Assembly (NCBI GenBank): GCA_023667225.1
Contig: JAMPAN010000009.1
Coordinates: 1-47,767, forward strand
Source: Oxalobacter formigenes
GTDB taxonomy: Bacteria; Pseudomonadota; Gammaproteobacteria; Burkholderiales; Burkholderiaceae_D
Direction: 5' to 3'
DNA length: 47,767 nucleotides
Each line of letters begins with the position of its first letter. Positions within the stretch are counted from its first letter, which is position 1. The notes beneath the pieces were generated by a model, which saw only the letters and a list, made by a program, of their open reading frames with translations, did no database searches and was not told the DNA's origin. The translations under genes and the position numbers were made by a program. This document shows, one piece after another, positions 16,897 through 23,986 of the stretch.

Positions 16897-17457
16897 ATGC
16901 AAAAATACCAATGCCCGAACAGCGCTTGTCCGGAAAGCCGGAAACCGCCGCTGGAAATCGCACCGGGAAAAGAAAAAACCTGCCCTGGCTGCCGTACTCC
17001 CTTAAAAAAAATCCCCGAAAACAACCGCATTACACTGATCGCCATCGCGGCTTTGGCCGTTCTAATCATCATCGGAGGGACAGCATTCACCGCTTTTTCC
17101 GGATCGGCAAAAACAGCCGAGGCTGAAAAAGCAGTAAATGCCCGTGTGATCAACGGACGTGTCATGGAACTGGTCAATGTTTCTTCGGAATTAATGCAAA
17201 AAGGAGAAAACAGGCTCGCCGAAAAAAAACTGCGCGAAGCCATGAAACTGGCTCCGGACAATGCCGTCATCTACTACAACCTGGCTATTCTGGACATCAG
17301 GAACGAAGATATCAACGCCAGCCTGAAAAACCTTGAAACCGCCTTCATGAAAAATCCTGCGTTGCTCAAACAGATACGGCAGGACCCTGATTTTACGGAA
17401 CTCTACAACAATCGCGGGTTCATGGCTCTGGAACACCGCTTCAGGCAATCCCGCTGA
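16897..17457 (+). CDS. Zinc-ribbon, single-pass membrane, TPR protein
   Basis: This 186-residue protein has an N-terminal zinc ribbon (CPNSACPES, then CPGCRTPLKK; four Cys pairwise), one membrane helix (about residues 45-68) and a C-terminal TPR-like region (AEKKLREAMKLAPDNAVIYYNLAILDIR). The ribbon should be cytosolic and the TPR periplasmic. The TPR half is clearly related to the C-terminus of the preceding gene (shared AEKKL-x-EA, YxNxAxxDxR, NxET-x-F). It could link the exported cluster to a cytosolic partner. Start ATG behind AAAGGAAACAAC. Confidence 0.75.
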   Translation: MQKYQCPNSACPESRKPPLEIAPGKEKTCPGCRTPLKKIPENNRITLIAIAALAVLIIIGGTAFTAFSGSAKTAEAEKAVNARVINGRVMELVNVSSELMQKGENRLAEKKLREAMKLAPDNAVIYYNLAILDIRNEDINASLKNLETAFMKNPALLKQIRQDPDFTELYNNRGFMALEHRFRQSR

Positions 17458-17522
17458 CTTTACCCGGCAATCCGAAATTGAAAAACAGAAAACAACAACT
17501 TGTTTAATAACAGAGGAAAACC

Positions 17523-17957
17523 ATGAAATTGCAAAAAAAACTGCTGACAACCTCTTTTCTCTCCGCCCTGCTTTTACTTTCCATTGGCCAGTCCTGCGCC
17601 AATCCGCTTTCCCGGATAAAAAGCATCAGGGAAAGCGAAAAATACACAGCCGACTATGACGAAACCAACACCCGATCCGAATACACGGAAAAAGTGGCCT
17701 ACGCCTGCGAACAGGGCAACCGCCTCACCGTAATACAGCAGGACGGCCCCGATCGCATTGCCCTGCAATGGCGCAACAGAAACTACCAGTTAAGCCGTGT
17801 CCCCACCACAACCGGCGCCGAACGCTACGAAAACCGCCGGGCCGGCCTCGTCTGGATCAGCATCCCGGAAAAAAGCATGTTATTGGATAGCAAAAAAGGA
17901 CGCCAGCTGGCCAACGAATGCCGCCCGGCCGGACAAGCACTTGCGGCCTCTGAATGA
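17523..17957 (+). CDS. MliC-like periplasmic C-type lysozyme inhibitor
   Basis: The 144-residue product has a signal peptide (residues 1-27, cleavage near SCA-NP) and an MliC/PliC-type domain: VAYACEQGNRLTV, then TTGAERYENRRAGLVWISI, KSMLLDSKKG and a final Cys in ANEC. The Cys pair bracketing the domain and the G-x-RY...W...K-G layout are typical. These inhibitors bind c-type lysozyme in the periplasm and protect peptidoglycan. The family motif reads SGARY; here it is TGAERY, so inhibitory strength is uncertain. A CHAP-type hydrolase domain lies 1.4 kb downstream. Start behind AGAGGAAAACC. Confidence 0.78.
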   Translation: MKLQKKLLTTSFLSALLLLSIGQSCANPLSRIKSIRESEKYTADYDETNTRSEYTEKVAYACEQGNRLTVIQQDGPDRIALQWRNRNYQLSRVPTTTGAERYENRRAGLVWISIPEKSMLLDSKKGRQLANECRPAGQALAASE

Positions 17958-17984
17958 AATTAACCCTTTTTATGACCGGTAAAA

Positions 17985-18206
17985 ATGCCGAAACAGATCC
18001 TCTCTGTTCCGGCATACTTCCTCTCATCAAAGTCACATATCATGATTGACGGATATTCCTACTGGGATGGCATAGCAGGTGATATTGGCGTCGAGATTTC
18101 CCAAAGGGAAGAACAACTGAACAAACGTCAAAAATCACGCTATGCCAGCCTGCTTCGCGCCGCAGAAAAAGATTTGGCAGGGTTCATTGAACACTACCTT
18201 AAATAA
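17985..18206 (+). CDS. Small ORF, doubtful
   Basis: This 73-codon frame (or 54 codons from an ATG at 18042, MIDGYSYWDG) lies between the MliC-like gene and the first interrupted gene. It has no clear ribosome binding site, no signal peptide and no family I recognise. The C-terminal half is charged and helical (REEQLNKRQKSRYASLLRAAEKDLAGFIEHYLK). It could be a small cytosolic protein or a chance frame. Confidence 0.3.
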   Translation: MPKQILSVPAYFLSSKSHIMIDGYSYWDGIAGDIGVEISQREEQLNKRQKSRYASLLRAAEKDLAGFIEHYLK

Positions 18207-18228
18207 CCGGTATGCAAAGAAGAAAATT

Positions 18229-18995
18229 ATGATGGTATTCAAGAATTGCAATCCAGAATGTACCGTAAGTAAAGTCGCAGCGTTCTCCATTATTGCCGCA
18301 CTCTGTTTAAATTCTTCTGCCTTGGGCCAAAAGCATGAAAAAAACCATCAAGCCGGGTATCCTGCAGCGAGCAAAATGAGCCGCAGCAATTTTGACAAGA
18401 GTGAGAGGTTGAAAAACTTGATTGAGGAGAAAAAGCAAAAAAACTCAAGCAAAAACAGAATAAGTCCGAAAAGTGGGCGCTGAAAGAAAAGAAACAGCGG
18501 GAACGTTCCGACAGACTCTCAAATGAAGAAAAAGCAAGTATCCGTGCAAAACAACGGGAACGTTTCAGCAGACTCTCGAATGAAGATGCAAAAAACATGA
18601 CTGACAGCCAGAATAACACGACATCAACTACAACATCTTCCAATGATATTTCCAGTTCGTCAAATGCTGTTTCCGATGACATCGTTGTCGATACTACAAG
18701 TACATCCTCAGATGATATCGCTATTGATAGTTCCAGCGTTTCTCTTGATGACACAACAACCAGACAATCGAAGTGGGTGACTGTGGCAGAAGTGCTCAAG
18801 GTAATTTTCAGCAACTCTGATTCTTCAACCAGCAACGCAGATTCCTCGATTGACACGGATGGCGTCATCCTCAATGAAGAACCTGTAACTAAAGAAGAAC
18901 ATCTCGAATTGCTGAACGATGATGACATATTTTCTGAAAGCGATGGATCTGCTTTAGAAAATGAAGAAGAAGAGGAGGAAGATATCATTCAATAA
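18229..18995 (+). CDS. Exported Lys-rich/Ser-Asp-rich protein, frame broken at A7
   Basis: The first part (18229-18483) starts with a signal peptide (VSKVAAFSIIAALCLNSSALG) and runs into a Lys/Glu-rich helix. It is out of frame with a continuation reaching a stop at 18995. The frames join at A7 (18437-18443): the zero-frame codons CAA AAA AAC make the slippery heptamer A AAA AAC (18438-18444), and a -1 shift gives AAA CTC AAG and onward. The continuation has two copies of a repeat with QRER-x-x-RLSNE, then a long Ser/Thr/Asp tract and an acidic tail (ENEEEEEED). The joined product would be about 255 residues. It may be a programmed frameshift, a phase-variable or decayed gene, or a sequencing error. 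Function unknown. Confidence 0.6.
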
Positions 18996-19104
18996 TCGGG
19001 AAGTGTCAAACTGTTCAACAGTCTGACAGGAAAAGTCAAGCGAATTCGCTCTGAGTAAGATAAACAATAAAGACACTAACTATTATTTAAGGAGGTTTAC
19101 CCTT

Positions 19105-19368
19105 ATGAAATCACTACTTGCTGCAATCATTGGTATCAGTTTGACCATTTTTAGTTTCACATCTTTTGCTACCACTAACTGCAAAGGGGATCTGAACAAT
19201 GATGGCAAAATTACTACGGTTGATCTGTCTCTGATGAAACAGCTGATGACTGGTTTAACACCCGCAGGCATCAATAAGTCCAACGGCGACATGAATGGTG
19301 ATGGAAAAATATCTACAGTAGATTTATCTATGTTGAAACAGGCAATTGTCGAGAAAAAAAAACTGTAG
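19105..19368 (+). CDS. Exported type I dockerin module
   Basis: This 87-residue frame starts behind a strong AAGGAGG with 9-bp spacing. It has a signal peptide (residues 1-22, ending SFA-TT) and a complete dockerin: two calcium-binding EF-hand-like repeats, GDLNNDGKITTVDLSLMKQL and GDMNGDGKISTVDLSMLKQA, with the canonical D-x-N-x-D-G-K-I-x-x-x-D ligands. Dockerins bind cohesin modules in cellulosomes and, elsewhere, in surface protein complexes. The frame ends with EKKKL just after A9 (19354-19362); the CHAP domain continues in another frame. Alone it would be a dockerin with no cargo. No cohesin was recognised in the window. Confidence 0.82.
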   Translation: MKSLLAAIIGISLTIFSFTSFATTNCKGDLNNDGKITTVDLSLMKQLMTGLTPAGINKSNGDMNGDGKISTVDLSMLKQAIVEKKKL

Positions 19369-19777
19369 TACATCCCGGCCGTTAATAGAAGGACAGCAGG
19401 TCACCAATGCATCGGGATCTTGCTATACCACGCCTAAAAATGGTTTTCCTAGAGGACAGTGCACCTGGTATGCAAAAGGGAGATTCTGTGAAGTAACCGG
19501 CAGGGTTCTTGATTTCCCTGGCGGTAGTGATGCAAAATACTTCGGAACAAACGTAAAAATAAAAAATAAAAACGTTATTGTTAACAATACTCCAAGCGCA
19601 AAATCGATTGGCGTCAGGAAAACTGGCGGCAATGGGCATGGGCATGTCATTTTCATTGAATATATTGATGGAAATGGGAATGCCTACATTTCCGATGCCA
19701 ACGCAGGATTTGGAACTGGCAAGATCCGAAAACTGACCAAGAGCGGATTGAAGGAATATACAGAATTTATCCATTAA
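19346..19777 (+). CDS. CHAP-type amidase/peptidase domain, out of frame with the dockerin
   Basis: This frame encodes a CHAP domain with catalytic Cys in FPRGQCTWYAKGR, catalytic His in GNGHGHVIFIEYI and the following YISDANAG segment. CHAP enzymes cleave peptidoglycan amide bonds or related peptides. It has no credible start or ribosome binding site of its own: the first codon available is a TTG at 19346, and a stop at 19334 closes the frame upstream. Removing one A from the A9 run would fuse it to the dockerin and its signal peptide, giving about 225 residues. I therefore read it as the second half of a dockerin-CHAP protein, currently off, made by slippage, or misread in the assembly. Confidence 0.7.
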   Translation: MSRKKNCSTSRPLIEGQQVTNASGSCYTTPKNGFPRGQCTWYAKGRFCEVTGRVLDFPGGSDAKYFGTNVKIKNKNVIVNNTPSAKSIGVRKTGGNGHGHVIFIEYIDGNGNAYISDANAGFGTGKIRKLTKSGLKEYTEFIH

Positions 19778-19803
19778 AATCTTTCGCACTGCTCCTTCAA
19801 AAT

Positions 19804-19830
19804 TCCTGCGGCTATTTTGTAGTCGCAGGA
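19804..19830 (+). terminator. Hairpin after the CHAP frame
   Basis: An 11-bp stem (TCCTGCGGCTA with TAGTCGCAGGA, one G-T wobble) closes a five-base loop TTTTG, 27 bp after the CHAP stop. The following U-tract is weak (GTCTTGCTCT), so termination may be partial. The complementarity is read directly; its function is inferred. Confidence 0.5.
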
Positions 19831-19888
19831 GTCTTGCTCTGACAGAACCATAAAATTTCACAGCCATGTAGAGATAAATGATACTAAC

Positions 19889-19904
19889 AGCTGATATATC
19901 AGCT
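19889..19904. promoter_or_regulatory. Perfect 16-bp palindrome upstream of lipoprotein gene
   Basis: AGCTGATATATCAGCT is its own reverse complement and ends 17 bp before the ATG of the lipoprotein gene at 19922. Its size and position fit a dimeric repressor operator or an mRNA hairpin near the ribosome binding site. No regulator in the window is an obvious partner. Confidence 0.45.
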
Positions 19905-19921
19905 TTCCATGGTTGCTTCTC

Positions 19922-21013
19922 ATGAAAAAACTGATTTTCCTTTGTCCGCTCTGTATAGCCATCGGGCTGCTTTCTGGTTGCACAACCCAAGGAGAAATGG
20001 GTTTATCCAACAACAGCAGCCAAATTGCCGCTGTCAGTCTGCATGATGTCGGCCAATCTGTACAGATTGGCCGAACAACGGACATGGGTATCCTGATGAA
20101 TTACGGTTCTCCATGTTATCATGAGCAAGCTGTTTCGGGAGAGAAACGCTACATCTACAGATTCCTTCCGGAGTCTTCCAATGTGACAAATGCCGCCCAA
20201 CAGATAAAACAGATTGCTTTCAGTTTCTCAAGAAAAAATATCCTGATTGATTGGGATTATTTTGATTCAACAGGAAAGAAGACGGACGGAATCAGTTCTG
20301 GCAGAAAAACACCTGTTTCTGGCGATCAGGAAATCGTTCGCAGACTGAATTCCCTGAAAGCAGGCATGTTGCCGGAGATGGTAATCAATCTGCTTGGATT
20401 GCCCTTCATAGGAACAGCCAAAACTTATTTTTATAGCTTCCAGAGAAAAAACGATCTGAAGAATCCTATCAGCTTATCTGTTGGATTTAGCAGGAAAGGA
20501 AAGCTGTCACATATTGTCCTCGACAGTGATTATATTGAACTTATTAGACCACATAGCAATATCAGAGTACCTGTTCAAAGCATCAAAAGCACAAGGATTG
20601 CTAAAAGCCCGTATATCCTGAACAAGGATGAAATATTCGCCATCAGCTGTTTTGAAAACAACAGAAAAACATCCAACGCAAGTATTGATCTTGCCCAAGA
20701 GTGTCTGCAAAAAATTGCAATGACTTCTACTAATGGAGAAAGAAGAATCACTGCTTCAACAATTACCCAAGATGATATCGACAAAAGTGTCAGGATATTT
20801 TCAAGAAATGTTGATACAGCCTTTCAGATCAGGAATTTAGGAAGCCAAGTCAAGAATTTGAGAAAAAGTCATACTGGCGTAGAGGATTATATCAATGTTT
20901 ATCAGGGTGCATCTGCACTTGTCGGTTCTGGCGGAGAAAGTGCCAGCGAATCCGCAGCTGATCTAGATGATTTTTCAGATATTGACGATTTTATTGATAT
21001 TAGTGGTGATTGA
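19922..21013 (+). CDS. BamE/SmpA-like lipoprotein, copy 2, with acidic tail
   Basis: The start is ATG 19922 (MKKLIFLCPLCIAIGLLSGCTT), giving 363 residues with lipobox LSGC. Two BamE-like motifs match copy 1: GRTTDMGILMNYGSPCYHEQ followed by GEKRYIYRF, and LPEMVINLLGLPFIG followed by YFYSF. An extra 150-residue C-terminal part absent from copy 1 ends in a very acidic tail (DLDDFSDIDDFIDISGD). No clear Shine-Dalgarno site precedes the start, but a 16-bp palindrome does. Codon use is visibly more AT-rich than in the 12-18 kb part of the cluster. Confidence 0.75.
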   Translation: MKKLIFLCPLCIAIGLLSGCTTQGEMGLSNNSSQIAAVSLHDVGQSVQIGRTTDMGILMNYGSPCYHEQAVSGEKRYIYRFLPESSNVTNAAQQIKQIAFSFSRKNILIDWDYFDSTGKKTDGISSGRKTPVSGDQEIVRRLNSLKAGMLPEMVINLLGLPFIGTAKTYFYSFQRKNDLKNPISLSVGFSRKGKLSHIVLDSDYIELIRPHSNIRVPVQSIKSTRIAKSPYILNKDEIFAISCFENNRKTSNASIDLAQECLQKIAMTSTNGERRITASTITQDDIDKSVRIFSRNVDTAFQIRNLGSQVKNLRKSHTGVEDYINVYQGASALVGSGGESASESAADLDDFSDIDDFIDISGD

Positions 21014-21064
21014 ACCGCTGTACCTGATAGGTTGGCCGAAGCGTTATGCATAAGGAGATAACTA

Positions 21065-21877
21065 TTGAATACACTGAAAATAACAAGAATACCCCTCCTG
21101 GGTTTCAGTCTGAGCTGTTTCATTACTCTTTCCCAGGCTGCCTACGCAACGCCACCTGACGGAAAAAAACTAGATGACTGTGTCCAACGATCATATAGTT
21201 CCAGTGCTTTTATTAGTGGAACAGGTAATTTTTTGATGTCCTTGGCACTAGGAAATGCTCTGAACAATGCTGTAGGGCAAAAAGTTATTGATAAAAATAA
21301 CAAGCTTGAGAAAGCCAAAGATGACTCAACTGCTGCCGTCGATGCTGTGGCAAACGAAGATTATATGAAACATTATGCTTTCTGCATGAGGACTCATCCT
21401 GAATGGCAAATAGAATCAAATATAACCCGAAGGGATTTCCTGAGTGACTCAGAAAAACCTACCGTAACCGATAATACCTCCTTCATCATCGACAGCCTTG
21501 ATGGAAAATCGGAAATTGAATTTGGAGAAAGCAATGTCCTCACCGCAAAGATTCGAGTATATGCGCCAGATAAGCAGGAAAGGAAGCTGGCCATTAAACA
21601 TCGGATTATTCTTGTCGAAGAAAATGGATACGATACCAAATTAATTAGAGAAATCCCTTTCCCAGGAGAAGATAGGGAAAAGTTTGACTTGATTGACGGA
21701 ATTTTTACTTATCGGTTCGGCATTACCCTTCCACCTAAAAATGACAAAACCAGCTCTATGGCAGGGCAGGAATTGATTTATGAAATGGGGTTGTATCACT
21801 CTGGTAATCTCGTTGATCGACGGGTTCTGCCTTTTTCAATTGCTGATATCAAAAAGAATACCAACAGAACGCCATAA
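21065..21877 (+). CDS. Exported protein related to the glycine-zipper gene at 12235
   Basis: This 270-residue protein starts at TTG 21065 behind AAGGAG at 7-bp spacing and has a signal peptide ending near SQAAYA-TP. It shares the layout of the 12235 gene: a Cys in LDDCVQ, a Cys-x4-HPEW-x-x-ES segment, N-x-LTAKI, HRIILVEENG, YRFGITLPP and a DRRVLPFSI end. The glycine zipper is degenerate here (SLALGNALNNAVG), so membrane packing may differ. It lies 51 bp after the BamE-like gene and 8 bp before the next lipoprotein gene, so a transcription unit is likely. Confidence 0.75.
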   Translation: MNTLKITRIPLLGFSLSCFITLSQAAYATPPDGKKLDDCVQRSYSSSAFISGTGNFLMSLALGNALNNAVGQKVIDKNNKLEKAKDDSTAAVDAVANEDYMKHYAFCMRTHPEWQIESNITRRDFLSDSEKPTVTDNTSFIIDSLDGKSEIEFGESNVLTAKIRVYAPDKQERKLAIKHRIILVEENGYDTKLIREIPFPGEDREKFDLIDGIFTYRFGITLPPKNDKTSSMAGQELIYEMGLYHSGNLVDRRVLPFSIADIKKNTNRTP

Positions 21878-21885
21878 GGAAATGA

Positions 21886-22596
21886 ATGAAAAGAATTCTT
21901 GAACTAGTCAAGCCTGCTGCTGTGCTTTCCCTCTGTATTGCTGGTACATTGCTATCTGGCTGTAGTGTACAGATGGCCATGAGTATGAAGGGGTATGAGC
22001 TTAATCCTAAAGTAATAGAAGTCAATCAGTCATGGATTAACAGGTTTGCCAAACTGGAGCAAACAAAAGATGTTGATATTCTTCATAATCTCTGCAAACC
22101 GACTTATATTCAACAATATTCAAATGGCGAGAAAAGCTATACGTACATGGCGTACAATGAGGATGCGCACAAATACAAGTCAATTACTTTTCTATTCAAT
22201 CAAAACCGCACTTTGAAGAAGGTCGTCTTTCAACCAAGCATAAGATATACTCCAGCATATGAAACTACTGTAGTATTTGGCAAAGACCTCCTTCCCCTTC
22301 TTGAAACATTACCAAGTAATCCAACGCGACAGTTGTTAAAAAAGAAACTAGGCGTACCGATAATACTTGAAGATGAAGGCAGCATCATGACCTATTCATA
22401 TCCAGATCCTGCACTTATGCATGGGATATCATTCTACATCAACCCAAATGGTGTTGCTGAATACATGATTATTCCTAAAATATTCTATGACTTTGCCAAA
22501 AAGAACCATGCCCGTTTCAATGTAAAAACAATTTATGTGTCAGAAAGGAAAATAAACGAAGCAGAATCAGCTGTTATTGAAAAATGTGAGAGGTGA
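21886..22596 (+). CDS. BamE/SmpA-like lipoprotein, copy 3
   Basis: This 236-residue lipoprotein has lipobox LSGC (LLSGCSVQ). It repeats the copy 1 pattern: TKDVDILHNLCKPTYIQQ with GEKSYTYMAY, and TRQLLKKKLGVPIILEDEG with a TYSY strand. In the first motif the LGxP glycine is replaced (LCKP). It starts 8 bp after the preceding gene, behind AAGGAAATGA. It is the last gene of the accessory cluster; the DNA downstream holds no gene for 430 bp. Confidence 0.75.
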   Translation: MKRILELVKPAAVLSLCIAGTLLSGCSVQMAMSMKGYELNPKVIEVNQSWINRFAKLEQTKDVDILHNLCKPTYIQQYSNGEKSYTYMAYNEDAHKYKSITFLFNQNRTLKKVVFQPSIRYTPAYETTVVFGKDLLPLLETLPSNPTRQLLKKKLGVPIILEDEGSIMTYSYPDPALMHGISFYINPNGVAEYMIIPKIFYDFAKKNHARFNVKTIYVSERKINEAESAVIEKCER

Positions 22597-23027
22597 GCTA
22601 CAGCAGCCTGAATCGAGGCTATTGGACTTCTGGGCTAGTATCATTTCGATGTATTTTCAGGACAACTGCCCATGTCTTGGCATGGTGTAGTTAGGATCAA
22701 ATGCACAGAGTTATATAACCTTCCTGACGGGTGAGATTGAAATCCTGTCCCGTTTGGCGCAATGCTGTGTTAGCCGCAGTAATCCAAAATTCCACGCCAA
22801 GGTCGTCATCAGCAAAAAAGGGGGGCATTGGCAATGAGCATCTATCTGTTAAGTATCAATAGGATGTTCCCGTTTTGAATCATGGAAGAGGGAGCATTTC
22901 TTTAGGATCATCTATCAAGATGCTACCCTGTCAGTTCAGATCTAAAATAGTACACAAATGGCCCCTAGGACAATCAATACCGTCTGTTATCCAACTTTTG
23001 GCTTTCCCCCTCCCTGTTCACCCTGCC
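22597..23027. other. Gene-poor gap at the right edge of the cluster
   Basis: No convincing gene was found on either strand. The sequence looks like decayed or foreign DNA between the cluster and bioC. It has a G6 run (GGGGGG near 22822) and an imperfect hairpin (AGGGAGCAT at 22889 with ATGCTACCCT at 22920). I recognised no insertion-sequence end, tRNA or attachment site. Confidence 0.5.
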
Positions 23028-23906
23028 TTACAGACACCTGCCAGGATAAAACCGAACCGGCCGTTCAATCCCGGCTTCCGCCTGCGTCACCGAACAGAAA
23101 GCATGTCCGTAAATAACCTCATAAGGCATCCTTATCAAACCCTCTTTATCCCGACCGCCTTCCAGTGCATCCACCAGCCGCCCGTAAGCCTGCCTGCCCA
23201 TCAGGGCACGCGGCCGGTTACTCAACACATTGCCTCCAAACGCACGTACATCGGCAAAACAGCTTTCAATCGAAGCATACGTCACCACCACTTCCTCCCT
23301 GTCCAGCACCGGCGAAGGAAAACCGGCATCCACCAGCGCATCGCCCAGGTCGTGCATCTCCATAAAAGGCAGCACATGGCCATGGCTGTCCACCCTGCCA
23401 AAAGCCTCGCGCAGCGGCAAAAGCGTCCCCGGCCCGAAACAGGAAAACAGAAGCATTCCATCAGCATCCAGCACGGCCTTCCATGCGGAAAACACCTGAA
23501 AAGGAAAAGGATGCCAATGCAGCGCCAGATTGGACCACACCATGCCGAAACTGCCCGGTGCAAAAGGCAGCCGCGCAAAATCAGCGCATACCAGACCTGC
23601 CTGCACATCCCCTGCCCCGGCGCAGCAGGCTCGCAGCATCCCCTCGGAAGCATCCAGCGCCACAATCTCTGCCCTGGGGAAACGCCCCTTTAACTGCGCC
23701 CAGTCAGCGCCCTCCCCGCACCCGGCATCCAGAAGACACCGCGGATCAAAGCGAATCCCGGCAAGCCGCTCGTGCATCCGGGCCGCCACCTCCCGGCGCA
23801 AAAAAGCCGAACCGGCAATCCTTGATGGCACAGCAAAGCGTTTTCTTACGGCAAAAAGATCAATACTTCCTGCTGCCTCATCAGGCAGCCCATAAAAACA
23901 AGACAT
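23028..23906 (-). CDS. bioC: BioC-like malonyl-ACP O-methyltransferase
   Basis: This SAM-dependent methyltransferase is likely to methylate malonyl-ACP so that it enters biotin synthesis in disguise. Motif I is CLLDAGCGEGADW, followed by VALDASEGML, CADFARLPFAPGSFGMVWSNLALHW and GMLLFSCFGPGTL, the arrangement found in BioC. I choose the ATG at 23906 (MSCFYGLPDEA), because the longer frame to 23978 has a non-conserved extension. It is divergent from comF. Other class I methyltransferase roles cannot be excluded without the rest of the bio genes. Confidence 0.8.
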   Translation of the reverse strand: MSCFYGLPDEAAGSIDLFAVRKRFAVPSRIAGSAFLRREVAARMHERLAGIRFDPRCLLDAGCGEGADWAQLKGRFPRAEIVALDASEGMLRACCAGAGDVQAGLVCADFARLPFAPGSFGMVWSNLALHWHPFPFQVFSAWKAVLDADGMLLFSCFGPGTLLPLREAFGRVDSHGHVLPFMEMHDLGDALVDAGFPSPVLDREEVVVTYASIESCFADVRAFGGNVLSNRPRALMGRQAYGRLVDALEGGRDKEGLIRMPYEVIYGHAFCSVTQAEAGIERPVRFYPGRCL

Positions 23907-23986
23907 GAAATCCGGAAAAGAGAATGCGATAATACGGCCTGCCCTGAACAACAGCTCAGCAAACAGTTCAAGCCGCACCCTTTGAC

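Noticed and set aside
22715-22760. tRNA-like T-arm near the cluster edge
   Set aside because: The TTCRA loop consensus is missing and no acceptor or anticodon stem can be drawn.
22848-22865. CTGTTAAGTATCAATAGG as a third recombinase site
   Set aside because: Only the first seven bases match the arm and the second half-site is absent.
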